Part shown: in pieces, positions 51,663-61,629 of the stretch
Layout of the letters: every line of letters starts with the position of its first letter
Position numbering within the stretch: the first letter of the stretch is position 1
Translations under genes and position numbers: made by a program
The notes under the pieces: generated by a model
What the model saw: the letters and a program-made list of their open reading frames with translations, nothing else
Told to the model about the DNA's origin: nothing
The model's database searches: none
Source of the DNA: Yersinia kristensenii
Lineage (GTDB): Bacteria > Pseudomonadota > Gammaproteobacteria > Enterobacterales > Enterobacteriaceae
NCBI RefSeq assembly: GCF_900460525.1
Contig: NZ_UHIY01000001.1
Location: 868,001 to 932,000 of the forward strand
DNA length: 64,000 bases
Reading direction: 5' to 3'

Positions 51663-54011
51663 ATGACTCTTTTTACGCTTTATCAGAGTGCTCGCGTGAG
51701 GTCCGGTATGGCAGCCGTCACGTTGGGCGTCTTTTCACCGATGGTAATGAGTGCTGCCACGTTGTCAGTTTCGCTACCAGCCCAGCCATTAATCGCCTCA
51801 CTCAATGCCGTGGCACAGCAGAACGGCGTACAACTGATCGTGACGCCGGAATTGGTGGCACAGAAAACGGCTCCCGCACTGCAAGGCAATATGACTCTCC
51901 AGATGGCATTGCAGAGGCTATTAAGCGGCAGCGGTCTGAGCTTTAATATAGAAAATGGCACGGTGATTATCACGCGCCTGTCGGCCTCCGCCGATACCCT
52001 GACAGTGACTGCGCAATCTGGGGCTAACAGCACAGTGCCGCAGCAAAGCAACTCCGCCACCAAAACCGATACGCCGCTGCTAAAAGTGCCTCAGTCTGTT
52101 TCGGTCATTACCCGCGAACGTATGGACCAACAAAATGTGCAAAGTGTTACAGAAGCGCTGCGCTATGTTCCGGGTGTCAAAACTGAAACCTACGGTGTTG
52201 ACCCCAAAGGTTATGATTGGATTTACATTCGCGGATTCAATGCTCTGACCACCAATGATTATCGCGACGGTTTACGCCAACTCAATAATAGTTATAGCTA
52301 TTTCCGCACTGAGCCTTATGCCCTCGAACGTATTGATATTGTCCGTGGCCCGTCATCGACCCTGTTTGGTCTTGGCGATGCTGGCGGTATTGTTAACCGC
52401 ATCAGCAAGCAACCATCGGCGAAGAGCGTGCATGAGGTAGAAACCGAGTTAGGTAACTTTAATCGCCGACAAGTGCGGTTTGATACCACTGATAAAATTG
52501 ATGATGATGGCCATTATCTCTATCGCCTGATCGGAGTCGCCCGTGACAGTGATACCCAATTTAAGTATCACAATGGGCCGAGTGTGGAGGATAACCGCGT
52601 CTATCTGGCCCCGTCATTAACCTGGTTGCCTAATGCCGATACCAGTTTGACCCTCCGAGCAGATTATCTACGGGACACCTCTGGCGGCACGGTTGCAGTG
52701 CTGACTAAGCCAGGCGGCATAGTGACCGACACACTGCTTGGCGATTACAGCTACAACCACTTCCAGCAAGAACAGTTCACCGTAGGTTATGAGTTAAATC
52801 ATCAAGTTAATGATGTTGTCCAGGTTCGCCAGAATGTGCGTTATGGGCAGACAGACACCATTTTGAATAACTTGTTACCGGGCGCAATTGATTTTGATAA
52901 AGGCACTGTATCGCGCAACGCAATCCGCTTTGACGAGCATATGAGAGCTTTTAACATTGATAACCAGTTGCAGGCGGATTTTGCTACCGCCTCCATTGAG
53001 CATACTTTGTTAGTCGGCCTTGATTACAGCCGTATGGAGGGGAATGCGAAGCGCTTTGGCGCGGCGGCCCCTGCGCTGAATATTTATCACCCGGTTTATG
53101 GTTTGCCAATTGCTGACCCTACCTATGCCCTGAACAATAATGACCAAACCACTGCGCAGTTGGGCCTGTATATGCAGGATCAAATATCGCTAACGCCGAA
53201 GTGGCTGGTAACACTGGGCGGGCGTCATGATGATGTGAGCATGAGCACGGTTAATAATCTGAAAACCACCACCAGTTGGGTAGACAAAGGGGTATGGACT
53301 GGGCGCGCGGGCTTAACCTACCTCGCTGATAATGGGCTTGCGCCTTATATCAGCTACGCCGAATCTTTCGTCCCCAACAGCGGCGTGGACAGCAAAAACC
53401 ACACCTTTGATCCGAGTGAAGCGCATCAATATGAAATAGGTGTTAAATATCAGCCAGATAGCAATCTGTTGATGACCCTTGCCGCATTCGATATTACCAA
53501 AACCAACGTGCTGACTAATGAAATAGTCAACAATGTCGCGACCGGTTATCTGGTGGCCGCGGGAGAAGTGAATTCGCGCGGTATTGAAGCAGAAACGACC
53601 ATGAAACTGACGCAAAATCTGGATTTACTGGCGTCCTATACCTACACCAGCACCGAAATCACCAAAAGTAACAATGGCGATCGTGGCAAGCAGCAGGCCA
53701 ATGTTCCTAAACATATGGCATCAACCTGGCTGAGCTATGGGTTCCATCAGGGGATTTTTGATGGTTTGCAGCTCAGTTCTGGTGTGCGCTATGTCGGTAG
53801 CATGTATGGTGACAACGCCAATACCATTGAGGTCAAGAATTTCGCGCTGGTTGATGCTGGAGCCAAATACCAGGTAAATCAGCATGTTGCCGTAGGCTTC
53901 AATGTCCAGAACCTGTTAAACCACAGCTATGTGGGAACCTGCGATGACGCCACCAGCTGTTATCCGGGGCAAGAGCGCACCTTTGTCGGTTCGCTAAAAT
54001 ATAGCTTCTGA
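51663..54011 (+). CDS. TonB-dependent siderophore receptor with signalling domain
   Basis: An outer-membrane receptor of 782 residues. The ATG at 51663 has GGGGA upstream and gives a signal peptide ending near VMSAA. A longer open frame upstream is not a plausible start. An N-terminal STN signalling domain (about 35-110) is followed by a TonB box (DTLTVTA). The plug (VPQSVSVITRERMDQQNVQS and DIVRGPSSTLFGLGDAGGIV) and beta barrel end in the outer-membrane Phe (LKYSF). The plug resembles FhuA/FcuA-type hydroxamate receptors, but the ligand is not proven. Its stop overlaps the next start by one base. Confidence 0.92.
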   Translation: MTLFTLYQSARVRSGMAAVTLGVFSPMVMSAATLSVSLPAQPLIASLNAVAQQNGVQLIVTPELVAQKTAPALQGNMTLQMALQRLLSGSGLSFNIENGTVIITRLSASADTLTVTAQSGANSTVPQQSNSATKTDTPLLKVPQSVSVITRERMDQQNVQSVTEALRYVPGVKTETYGVDPKGYDWIYIRGFNALTTNDYRDGLRQLNNSYSYFRTEPYALERIDIVRGPSSTLFGLGDAGGIVNRISKQPSAKSVHEVETELGNFNRRQVRFDTTDKIDDDGHYLYRLIGVARDSDTQFKYHNGPSVEDNRVYLAPSLTWLPNADTSLTLRADYLRDTSGGTVAVLTKPGGIVTDTLLGDYSYNHFQQEQFTVGYELNHQVNDVVQVRQNVRYGQTDTILNNLLPGAIDFDKGTVSRNAIRFDEHMRAFNIDNQLQADFATASIEHTLLVGLDYSRMEGNAKRFGAAAPALNIYHPVYGLPIADPTYALNNNDQTTAQLGLYMQDQISLTPKWLVTLGGRHDDVSMSTVNNLKTTTSWVDKGVWTGRAGLTYLADNGLAPYISYAESFVPNSGVDSKNHTFDPSEAHQYEIGVKYQPDSNLLMTLAAFDITKTNVLTNEIVNNVATGYLVAAGEVNSRGIEAETTMKLTQNLDLLASYTYTSTEITKSNNGDRGKQQANVPKHMASTWLSYGFHQGIFDGLQLSSGVRYVGSMYGDNANTIEVKNFALVDAGAKYQVNQHVAVGFNVQNLLNHSYVGTCDDATSCYPGQERTFVGSLKYSF

Positions 54012-54910
54012 TGAAAAACATGCACTTAAGCCGTCGTCATTGTTTGAAAATATTATTGGCACTGCCATTAATAAATTCATCTTTGGCGATGGCTGCGCCC
54101 TCTAATAAACGTATCGTCGCGATTAACTGGCTGGCAGCAGAAACCCTGCTGTCGCTGGGTATCGTTCCATTGGCCGTTTCCGATAGTGAATATTTTCGTC
54201 GGCGTATTAACACGCCCCCGTTACCCGAGGGCGTGTTAGACATTGGGCCGTTCTGGGAACCTAACATTGAGCTGTTGAGCGCGCTCAAACCTTCTTTGAT
54301 TTTCAGTGATTTCCTTGCTCCGGCCTTGCTGGATAACCTACGCCGCGTAGCCACAGTGCAGGTGGTGAGCGTCTATCCGTCGGTTATTGATGTCTGGCAA
54401 GGGCTGACTCAGTTTACCGCCCAATTAGGGCAGCAATTGCAAATCGAAAGCGCTGCGGCGCGGTTCATACAAGAAGCCAGTACCGCGATAGAGCACTGTC
54501 GCCAGCAGTTGAGCCACATAAAAAGCCAGCGCATTTTGGTGGTGGTTCGCAGTCAGGATGGTCAATATGCCACGGTTTATGGCCGTAATAGTTTGGCAGA
54601 TGCAGTATTACATCAGCTAGGGATGAGCAACGCCTGGATACAGCCGGTCAGCGCCATGGGCACGGCCAATGTGGGTATCGAGAAACTGGCGTCATTGCCG
54701 GTCGATAAACTGCTCTATACCGAGCTTCCCACCACATTGACACAGGTTTCGCGCCTGCGCCAAGCCGACGGATTGTGGCAGCGATTACCACTGGTGGCAC
54801 AGAATAAAACGCGGGAAATGAGTCATATTTTCCCCTTTGGTGGTTTGGCAACAGCGGTCAATTTGGCGCAAAACATTACCGCGGCTATTCTGGAGTCTCA
54901 TCCATCATGA
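54011..54910 (+). CDS. FhuD-like iron-siderophore periplasmic binding protein
   Basis: Delivers the ferric siderophore to the inner-membrane permease. The 299-residue product has a signal segment with an SRRHCLK start, ending around SLAMA. A class III binding-protein fold follows: KRIVAINWLAAETLLSLGI at the start, LSALKPSLIFSDF, and TVYGRNSLADAVLHQLGM. It is coupled to the receptor by a TGATG overlap and to the permease by an ATGA overlap. The two-Arg start could suggest Tat export, as in some FhuD proteins. Confidence 0.9.
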   Translation: MKNMHLSRRHCLKILLALPLINSSLAMAAPSNKRIVAINWLAAETLLSLGIVPLAVSDSEYFRRRINTPPLPEGVLDIGPFWEPNIELLSALKPSLIFSDFLAPALLDNLRRVATVQVVSVYPSVIDVWQGLTQFTAQLGQQLQIESAAARFIQEASTAIEHCRQQLSHIKSQRILVVVRSQDGQYATVYGRNSLADAVLHQLGMSNAWIQPVSAMGTANVGIEKLASLPVDKLLYTELPTTLTQVSRLRQADGLWQRLPLVAQNKTREMSHIFPFGGLATAVNLAQNITAAILESHPS

Positions 54911-56841
54911 CTAAGCCGCGCCCTCCTTATGTCCTTTGGCTTATCACGCTGATATTACTGCTGATAGGCATGACTTTACTGGCGATGAATCTCGCTCGAA
55001 TCAAATCCACCAATGTTCCTTCGGCCATTAACCTGGTGCTGCAATACAGCTTCCTGCCCCGGCTAACCATCAGTGTTTTGGCGGGGATGGCGCTGGCGCT
55101 GGCTGGCCTGCTGTTTCAGCAGGTGCTACGCAACACATTGGCAGAACCAGCCACTCTGGGGATTGCGGCTGGAGCCAATCTGGCAATGTCAGCCAGTGTG
55201 ATTCTCTGCCCGGCATTGCTGGTTCTCGGGCTAACTAATTTGGCATTAATTGGCGCAACACTCACCGCCATTTTGCTCTATTTGTTGGTGGTCAAACAGG
55301 GGATTGCGCCTTTAAGAGTCATTCTGGTTGGCATGGTGATCAGTCTGTATGGCAATTCAGTCAATACCGTGCTGGTGTTGTTCAATCATGATTATCTCAG
55401 TGATCTGTTTAGCTGGCAGGCGGGGTCACTGAACCAGAGCGGCTGGCAATCGGTGCAACTTTTGTGGTTACCCGTGCTTATCCTGATGGGGCTGAGCGGC
55501 TTGCTCGCCAGGCCGTTGATGTTAATTGGGCTGTCTGATGACAGTGCCAGCACCTTAGGTGTTTCAGTAGTAAAAATCCGACTTGCCGCTTTGGCCATTG
55601 CCGTCGCACTCAGTGCGCTGGTGACCAGTAAAGTGGGCATTATTGGTTTTATCGGTCTGGCCGCGCCCGCTTTAGTCAGGTTAAGCGGGGTTCGGCGCTT
55701 CTCGCATCAATTAATTTGTGCGCCTCTGTTTGGCGCGTTATTGCTGACCGCCGTCGACCAGTTGGCACAGTTTATCTCCCCGGCGGGAGGGGATTTACCG
55801 ACCGGGGCATTATCCGGCTTACTCAGTGCGCCCGTCATGCTGATGCTGCTGTTACGCCAACGCAATGCGCAACTTTCACCCGCACCGCAGGGCAATCTCC
55901 CCGACAGGAAACTCACGGCATCACATGTGTCGCTGCTGATATTGATGTTATTGTTTGGCATCGTGATGTCATTGCTGGTCAACCGAACACCTGAAAATTC
56001 AGACATATGGCAACTGCTGCAATGGCGATGGCCGCGCATACTGGGCGCATTTAGCGCTGGGGCCATGTTGGCGGTGGCCGGGGTACTCATTCAGCGCCAA
56101 AGCAGGAACCCGTTGGCCAGCCCTGAACTATTGGGTATCAGCAGCGGGGCGTCTCTAGCCGTGGTGCTGGTGGTGATTATTTTCAATCAGCCGCTCTCAC
56201 TGCTTTTCCCCGCCGCACTGGCAGGCAGTGTGCTGGCAACTCTGCTGTTGTTTATGTTCGGACTGCGTTCTCAGTTTCAACCACAAACTATGGTGTTAGT
56301 CGGTTTGTGTCTGACCAATCTGAGTATGGCACTGAGTATGTTGCTGCTGATGAGTGGCGATCCCCGCGCCATGACACTACTGAATTGGAGCACCGGTTCC
56401 ACTACCGGGATCACGGCCCAACGAGCATTATGGGCAATGGGCCAAGCACTGCTGTTGATCCCGTTGGCACTCTTGCTACAGCGCTGGGTCACGTTATTGA
56501 GTCTTGGCCAAGCTACCGCGCGAACCCTCGGCGTTGGCTTGCGGCGCAGTAATATGCTGATTTTATTGCTGGCAGCAGCGTTGACCGCCGCAGGCACATT
56601 GCTCATCGGCCCGCTCAGTTTTATTGGGCTAATCGCCCCGCAATTAGCACGTTATAGCGGTGCATACCATTTTCGCTCGCAATGTCTGCTATCGGCTTTA
56701 TTCGGCGGGTTGTTGATGGTGATTGCCGATTGGCTAGGGCGCAATTTGGCATGGCCGTGGCCAATTTCAGCAGGGTTACTCTCGGCACTGATCGGCGCGC
56801 CGTGGTTCTTATATTTACTGGCGAAGTCTGGCAGGACATAA
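54907..56841 (+). CDS. FhuB-like duplicated iron-siderophore permease
   Basis: An inner-membrane ABC permease of the FecCD/FhuB type with two fused copies of the roughly ten-helix domain in 644 residues. Each half has the family motifs: RLTISVLAGMALALAGLLFQQVLRN with LAEPATLGIAAGA in the first, and RILGAFSAGAMLAVAGVLIQ with [13 protein letters not shown] in the second. The ATPase-contact segments TLGVSVVKIRL and TLGVGLRRSN, each followed by a GFIGL or SFIGL stretch, are intact. No ATPase gene follows. It is the last gene before a terminator. Confidence 0.93.
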   Translation: MTKPRPPYVLWLITLILLLIGMTLLAMNLARIKSTNVPSAINLVLQYSFLPRLTISVLAGMALALAGLLFQQVLRNTLAEPATLGIAAGANLAMSASVILCPALLVLGLTNLALIGATLTAILLYLLVVKQGIAPLRVILVGMVISLYGNSVNTVLVLFNHDYLSDLFSWQAGSLNQSGWQSVQLLWLPVLILMGLSGLLARPLMLIGLSDDSASTLGVSVVKIRLAALAIAVALSALVTSKVGIIGFIGLAAPALVRLSGVRRFSHQLICAPLFGALLLTAVDQLAQFISPAGGDLPTGALSGLLSAPVMLMLLLRQRNAQLSPAPQGNLPDRKLTASHVSLLILMLLFGIVMSLLVNRTPENSDIWQLLQWRWPRILGAFSAGAMLAVAGVLIQRQSRNPLASPELLGISSGASLAVVLVVIIFNQPLSLLFPAALAGSVLATLLLFMFGLRSQFQPQTMVLVGLCLTNLSMALSMLLLMSGDPRAMTLLNWSTGSTTGITAQRALWAMGQALLLIPLALLLQRWVTLLSLGQATARTLGVGLRRSNMLILLLAAALTAAGTLLIGPLSFIGLIAPQLARYSGAYHFRSQCLLSALFGGLLMVIADWLGRNLAWPWPISAGLLSALIGAPWFLYLLAKSGRT

Positions 56842-56908
56842 ACACGGGATAACAAAAGCCTGTCATCATCGCCCTGACATGGACTGGCACAAGAATGCCC
56901 CGCGCGAG

Positions 56909-56946
56909 GGTGACAGCATTGGCAGCAAAGCTGTCACCTGTTTTTC
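56909..56946 (+). terminator. Terminator of the siderophore operon
   Basis: GGTGACAGC pairs with GCTGTCACC around a 12-base loop and is followed by TGTTTTT, about 70 bases past the permease stop. Confidence 0.85.
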
Positions 56947-57097
56947 ATAAATAGCGCCATTGAGGTGAATATTCTCACTGGGCGGATATATCTAAATAAC
57001 TATACGCAATAAGGGATTAGCACGAATACACCAGCAAATCCTGACTAATGGCGATAAAACTGTAAATGCGAATGATTTCCATCTTTAGGAGCTATAC

Positions 57098-57877
57098 ATG
57101 TCTTTGAAAGGTAAAGTGGCGCTGGTTACTGGCGCAGGGCAAGGGATAGGTAGAAGTATTGCGCTTCGATTGGCCCATGATGGGGCTGATATTGCATTGG
57201 TTGATTTAAATGATGAAAAAACCAAAGTCGTAGCGGATGAGATTCGCGCCTTAGGCCGTAAAAGTGTCACTTTTAATGCTGATGTCAGTGTCCGTGATCA
57301 GGTTTTCGCAGCGGTTGATTACGCGGAGAAAGAACTCGGTGGTTTCGATATTATGGTGAACAATGCCGGTATCAGCCAAACCAAAAGCCTGCTGAACGTG
57401 ACACAGGAAGAAGTCGAAAAAATATTTAGAATCAACGTACAAGGTACACTTTGGGGCATTCAAGCCGCAGCAACAAAATTTAAAGCTCGCCAGCAGAAAG
57501 GTAAAATTATCAATGCTTCTTCCATTGCGGGTCATGAGGGTTTTGCCCTGTTAGGGATTTACTCCGCCACCAAATTCAGTGTTCGCGCACTGACCCAAGC
57601 GGCAGCAAAAGAGTTGGCTAGCTTCGGCATTACCGTGAATGCCTATTGCCCCGGTGTTGTCGGGACGGATATGTGGGTTGAAATTGATAAAAAAATGGCC
57701 GAAGAAACCGGTGCGCCGATTGGTGCAACCTATAAAAAATATGTGGATGGCATTGCCCTTGGCCGAGCAGAAACACCGGAGGATGTCGCAGCCTTTGTTT
57801 CATACCTCGCTGGGCCTGATTCAGACTATATGACCGGACAAGCCCCCCTCATCGATGGCGGCTTACTCTTCAGATAA
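57098..57877 (+). CDS. Acetoin reductase / 2,3-butanediol dehydrogenase (SDR family)
   Basis: A classical short-chain dehydrogenase of 259 residues, probably reducing acetoin or diacetyl with NADH. TGAGQGIG (about 11-18) binds the cofactor and NNAG is at about 89-92. The catalytic Ser is in INASSIAGHEG and the Tyr and Lys in YSATK. FNVQG-type and CPGVVGTDMW segments match BudC-like acetoin reductases. AGGAG lies upstream. It stands alone between two terminators. Substrate is inferred from family resemblance only. Confidence 0.87.
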   Translation: MSLKGKVALVTGAGQGIGRSIALRLAHDGADIALVDLNDEKTKVVADEIRALGRKSVTFNADVSVRDQVFAAVDYAEKELGGFDIMVNNAGISQTKSLLNVTQEEVEKIFRINVQGTLWGIQAAATKFKARQQKGKIINASSIAGHEGFALLGIYSATKFSVRALTQAAAKELASFGITVNAYCPGVVGTDMWVEIDKKMAEETGAPIGATYKKYVDGIALGRAETPEDVAAFVSYLAGPDSDYMTGQAPLIDGGLLFR

Positions 57878-57894
57878 GCCAAATTGCCCGATTA

Positions 57895-57932
57895 AACAAC
57901 AATAGAACCCGCCATTGGTGGGTTTTGTTGTT
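57895..57932. terminator. Bidirectional-looking terminator after the acetoin reductase gene
   Basis: AACAACA and AACCCGCC pair with GGTGGGTT and TGTTGTT, forming a long, slightly interrupted stem 18 bases past the stop. Confidence 0.8.
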
Positions 57933-58086
57933 TCTGCCGCTCTGGTTTTTATCACATAGTCTGCTATGGAATCATCTCATCCAGTCAGCCTGTTATGAAC
58001 CTTGATTGACTGCCAGATCACGGATTAGCTCGCAAAGTAAAAATGAATTAACAATAAATATGTCTTGGTGTAACATTCGTTATGAC

Positions 58087-58122
58087 TGATAATACTTATC
58101 ACATTGATATTGGTTATCATTA
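58087..58122. promoter_or_regulatory. Double Fur-type site upstream of hemP
   Basis: Two adjacent dyads, TGATAA-TAC-TTATCA (58087-58101) and TGATA-TTGGT-TATCA (58105-58119), match overlapping Fur sites. They sit just before the hemP start codon, as expected for an iron-repressed haem-uptake operon. Confidence 0.72.
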
Positions 58123-58135
58123 CCATAACGGTTAT

Positions 58136-58327
58136 ATGGATAAACAGTTGAACAAAACCCCCATCAAGAACGACGCGCCCGCAGCCATACATCCCGCGGG
58201 CAGTAAGCCGCTGTCTATCACCAGCGAACAACTGCTGGGAGAACACGGTGTCGCTTTTATTGTCCATCAGGGTGAATGTTATCAGCTACGCCAAACCAAG
58301 GCTGGAAAACTGATATTAACCAAATAA
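58136..58327 (+). CDS. hemP: HemP, small haem-uptake protein
   Basis: A 63-residue protein at the head of the haem operon. The ATG at 58136 is chosen because the earlier in-frame ATG lies upstream of, and inside, the Fur sites. It starts MDKQLNKTPIKND. The C-terminal half, SEQLLGEHGVAFIVHQGECYQLRQTKAGKLILTK in shortened form, has the HemP beta-hairpin motif with G-x-x-Y-x-LR-x-T-x-x-GKLILTK. In some bacteria homologues (HmuP) activate the receptor gene. That role is possible here. Confidence 0.9.
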   Translation: MDKQLNKTPIKNDAPAAIHPAGSKPLSITSEQLLGEHGVAFIVHQGECYQLRQTKAGKLILTK

Positions 58328-58477
58328 CATCCCGATATACCTAAGCTTCTCGGTGTTATGACATCGAAGCTGAAGATATTAATGCAAGCCACCCAGATTT
58401 TCTAATCAAGGCAGCCAGCAAACTATCTATTTGTTTTTGCATATTATTTTGCATAGAGAATATGGAGAATTGCCGAC

Positions 58478-60475
58478 ATGCCTCGTTTCACTTCTGACCG
58501 TTTCCGTTGGTCCCCACTCAGTTTGGCAATCGCTTGCACCTTGCCTTTTGCTGCGCAAGCGGCTGATCCTACAGCCACTCAAACCAACAGCAAAAGACAC
58601 GCCACTGACACCATGGTCGTCACCGCGACCGGTAATGAGCGCAGCAGTTTTGAAGCGCCGATGATGGTGACGGTGATTGAAGCCAACACTCCCACCAGTG
58701 AAACCGCCACCTCCGCCGCAGATATGCTGCGTAAAATTCCGGGGTTGACGGTGACCGGCAGCGGGCGCGTTAACGGGCAGGATGTGACATTGCGCGGCTA
58801 CGGCAAACAGGGCGTCCTCACCTTAGTTGATGGCATTCGTCAAGGCACTGATACTGGACACTTAAACTCCACTTTCCTTGACCCTGCGCTGGTCAAACGG
58901 GTTGAAGTGGTGCGTGGCCCATCCGCCCTGCTGTATGGCAGCGGTGCATTGGGCGGAGTTATCGCCTATGAAACCGTCGACGCCGCTGATTTGCTGCTAC
59001 CGGGTAAAAATACCGGTTATCGTGTTTACAGTTCTGCCGCTACCGGCGATCACAGCTTCGGGCTGGGTGCCAGTGCCTACGGCCGCACCGATGATGTCGA
59101 TGGCATTCTCTCCTTCGGCACCCGCGATATTGGTAATATCCGCCAAAGCGACGGTTTTAATGCCCCAAATGACGAAACTATCAGTAATGTCATGGCAAAA
59201 GGCACCTGGCGCATTGACCAGATTCAGTCGTTGAGTGCCAATCTGCGTTATTACAACAACAGCGCACTAGAGCCGAAAAACCCCCAAACCAGCGCAGCGT
59301 CCAGCGCTAACGTCATGACAAATCGCTCTACAATTCAACGTGATGCCCAACTTAAATACAACATTAAGCCCCTTGAACAAGAATGGCTGAATGCCACGGC
59401 GCAGGTTTACTATTCCGAAGTGGAAATCAATGCTCGCCCACGGGGAACCCCAGAAGAGGGACGCAAGCAGACCACCAATGGCGGCAAGCTGGAAAACCGC
59501 ACCCGCCTGTTTACTGATAGCTTTGCATCACATTTACTGACTTATGGCACTGAAGCTTATAAACAAGAGCAAACGCCGGGCGGTGCAACGACAAGTTTCC
59601 CACAAGCGGATATTCGCTTTGGCTCCGGCTGGCTGCAAGATGAAATCACCTTACGTGACCTGCCAGTGTCTATTTTGGCCGGCACCCGTTATGACAACTA
59701 TAGCGGCAGCAGTGAAGGCTACGCCGATGTTGATGCTGACAAATGGTCATCGCGCGGGGCCATGACGGTGACACCAACAGACTGGCTGATGCTGTTTGGT
59801 TCGTATGCGCAAGCTTTCCGTGCGCCCACTATGGGCGAAATGTACAACGATTCCAGACACTTCCCGGGTAACTATTGGGTACCGAACCCCAATCTGAAAC
59901 CAGAAACTAACGAAACTCAGGAATATGGTTTTGGTCTGCGCTTTAACGACCTGCTGATGGCCGAAGATGACCTGCAATTCAAAGCCAGTTACTTCGACAC
60001 CAATGCTAAAGACTACATCGATATCAAAGTTAATCGGTCAACAACCTCATCAATCAATATTGACCGGGCAAAAATCTGGGGCTGGGATGCCACTATGAGC
60101 TACAAAACCGCCCTGTTTAACTGGGATCTGGCCTATAACCGCACCCGGGGTAAAAATCAGGATACCAATAAATGGCTCGAATCCATTAACCCGGATACGG
60201 TCACCAGCACCCTGGATGTTCCGGTGGCTAACAGCGGTTTCGCCGTGGGCTGGATTGCCACCTTTGCTGACCGCTCTCAGCCATTAAGTTCCGGCAAACG
60301 TCAGGCCGGCTATGGCGTCAATGATTTCTATGTCAGCTATAAAGGTCGAGAGCAACTGAAAGGTGTGACCACTACCGTGGTGTTGGGTAACGCATTTGAA
60401 AAAGAGTATTACGCGCCACAAGGTGTGCCGCAAGATGGCCGTAACGCAAAACTCTTCGTGAGCTATCAGTGGTAA
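58478..60475 (+). CDS. hemR: Haem TonB-dependent outer-membrane receptor HemR
   Basis: Takes up haem from host haem proteins. The 665-residue product has a signal peptide ending QAA, the TonB box DTMVVTA and plug motifs DVTLRGYGKQGVLTLVDGIR and VRGPSALLYGSGALGGVI. The haem-receptor FRAP box (FRAPTMGEMY) is followed by NPNL, with the expected functional His between them (DSRHFPGNYW). Another conserved His is in TGHLNS. The C-terminus is SYQW, with the terminal aromatic. It corresponds to hmuR of Y. pestis. GGAGAA precedes the ATG. Confidence 0.96.
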   Translation: MPRFTSDRFRWSPLSLAIACTLPFAAQAADPTATQTNSKRHATDTMVVTATGNERSSFEAPMMVTVIEANTPTSETATSAADMLRKIPGLTVTGSGRVNGQDVTLRGYGKQGVLTLVDGIRQGTDTGHLNSTFLDPALVKRVEVVRGPSALLYGSGALGGVIAYETVDAADLLLPGKNTGYRVYSSAATGDHSFGLGASAYGRTDDVDGILSFGTRDIGNIRQSDGFNAPNDETISNVMAKGTWRIDQIQSLSANLRYYNNSALEPKNPQTSAASSANVMTNRSTIQRDAQLKYNIKPLEQEWLNATAQVYYSEVEINARPRGTPEEGRKQTTNGGKLENRTRLFTDSFASHLLTYGTEAYKQEQTPGGATTSFPQADIRFGSGWLQDEITLRDLPVSILAGTRYDNYSGSSEGYADVDADKWSSRGAMTVTPTDWLMLFGSYAQAFRAPTMGEMYNDSRHFPGNYWVPNPNLKPETNETQEYGFGLRFNDLLMAEDDLQFKASYFDTNAKDYIDIKVNRSTTSSINIDRAKIWGWDATMSYKTALFNWDLAYNRTRGKNQDTNKWLESINPDTVTSTLDVPVANSGFAVGWIATFADRSQPLSSGKRQAGYGVNDFYVSYKGREQLKGVTTTVVLGNAFEKEYYAPQGVPQDGRNAKLFVSYQW

Positions 60476-60507
60476 TTGATTGAAAAAGTTAGTCTGAAAT
60501 AACACTT

Positions 60508-60534
60508 CCGGTAATTCAATTGGCGAATTACCGG
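60508..60534 (+). repeat. Inverted repeat between hemR and hemS
   Basis: A perfect 10-base-pair stem (CCGGTAATTC / GAATTACCGG) with a seven-base loop, 33 bases after hemR. It lacks a clear T-run and may act as a partial terminator or mRNA stabiliser, lowering hemSTUV relative to hemR. Confidence 0.6.
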
Positions 60535-60591
60535 ATTATCATTCTTATCTATCATCTGCATATAAAAAATCAATAGAATGAGGAAATCATT

Positions 60592-61629
60592 ATGAGCAAC
60601 TCAATATATGAACAATATCTACAGGCTAAAGCCGATAATCCAGGCAAATATGCGCGCGATTTAGCCACTCTATTGGATATTTCAGAAGCGGAACTGACCC
60701 ACAGCCGAGTCGGGCATGATGCCAAACGGCTGAAAGCGGATGCTCGTACCCTGCTGGCTGCATTGGCAGCGGTCGGTGAAGTCAAAGCTATCACCCGCAA
60801 TACCTATGCCGTGCATGAACAAATGGGCCGTTATGAGAATCAACATCTGAATGGTCACGCCGGTTTGATCCTCAACCCGCGCAATTTGGATTTGCGTCTG
60901 TTCCTCAATCAATGGGCCAGCGCATTCACACTGACCGAAGAAACTCGCCACGGAGTGCGCCATAGTATCCAGTTCTTCGACCATCAAGGCGATGCTCTGC
61001 ATAAAGTGTATGTCACTGAACAGACTGACATCCCTGCTTGGGAAGCGCTACTGGCGCAGTTTATCACCACCGAAAACCCAGAGTTGCAGCTAGAGCCACT
61101 GAATACCCCTGAAGTCAGTGAACCCACGGCCACTGATGAGACTGTTGATGCTGAATGGCGCGCAATGACTGACGTGCATCAGTTCTTCCAGCTACTCAAG
61201 CGCAATAACCTGACCCGCCAACAAGCATTCCGCGCTGTGGGTGATGACTTAGCTTATCGGGTTGATAACAGCTCACTGACACAGCTGTTGAATACGGCTC
61301 AACAAGAACAGAACGAAATTATGATTTTCGTGGGTAATCGTGGTTGTGTACAAATATTCACCGGTATGATTGAGAAGGTCACCCCGCATCAAAATTGGAT
61401 TAATGTTTTCAACCAGCGTTTCACACTGCATCTGATCGAAACCGCTATTGCTGAAAGCTGGATTACCCGCAAGCCAACAAAAGACGGTTTTGTCACCAGT
61501 TTAGAGCTATTTGCTGTAGATGGCACCCAACTTGCGCAACTTTATGGCCAACGCACTGAAGGGCAGCCAGAACAAACCCAATGGCGTGAGCAGATTGCTC
61601 GCCTAAATCATAAGGACATTGCCGCATGA
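60592..61629 (+). CDS. hemS: HemS, cytoplasmic haem-handling protein
   Basis: Binds and probably degrades incoming haem in the cytosol. The 345-residue protein has two tandem HemS/ChuX-type domains. The first contains [20 protein letters not shown] and the second [18 protein letters not shown]. The haem-ligand His of the family is expected near residue 196, in [20 protein letters not shown], where His is present. AGGAA precedes the ATG. Its stop overlaps the hemT ATG by four bases. hmuS in Y. pestis. Confidence 0.96.
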   Translation: MSNSIYEQYLQAKADNPGKYARDLATLLDISEAELTHSRVGHDAKRLKADARTLLAALAAVGEVKAITRNTYAVHEQMGRYENQHLNGHAGLILNPRNLDLRLFLNQWASAFTLTEETRHGVRHSIQFFDHQGDALHKVYVTEQTDIPAWEALLAQFITTENPELQLEPLNTPEVSEPTATDETVDAEWRAMTDVHQFFQLLKRNNLTRQQAFRAVGDDLAYRVDNSSLTQLLNTAQQEQNEIMIFVGNRGCVQIFTGMIEKVTPHQNWINVFNQRFTLHLIETAIAESWITRKPTKDGFVTSLELFAVDGTQLAQLYGQRTEGQPEQTQWREQIARLNHKDIAA

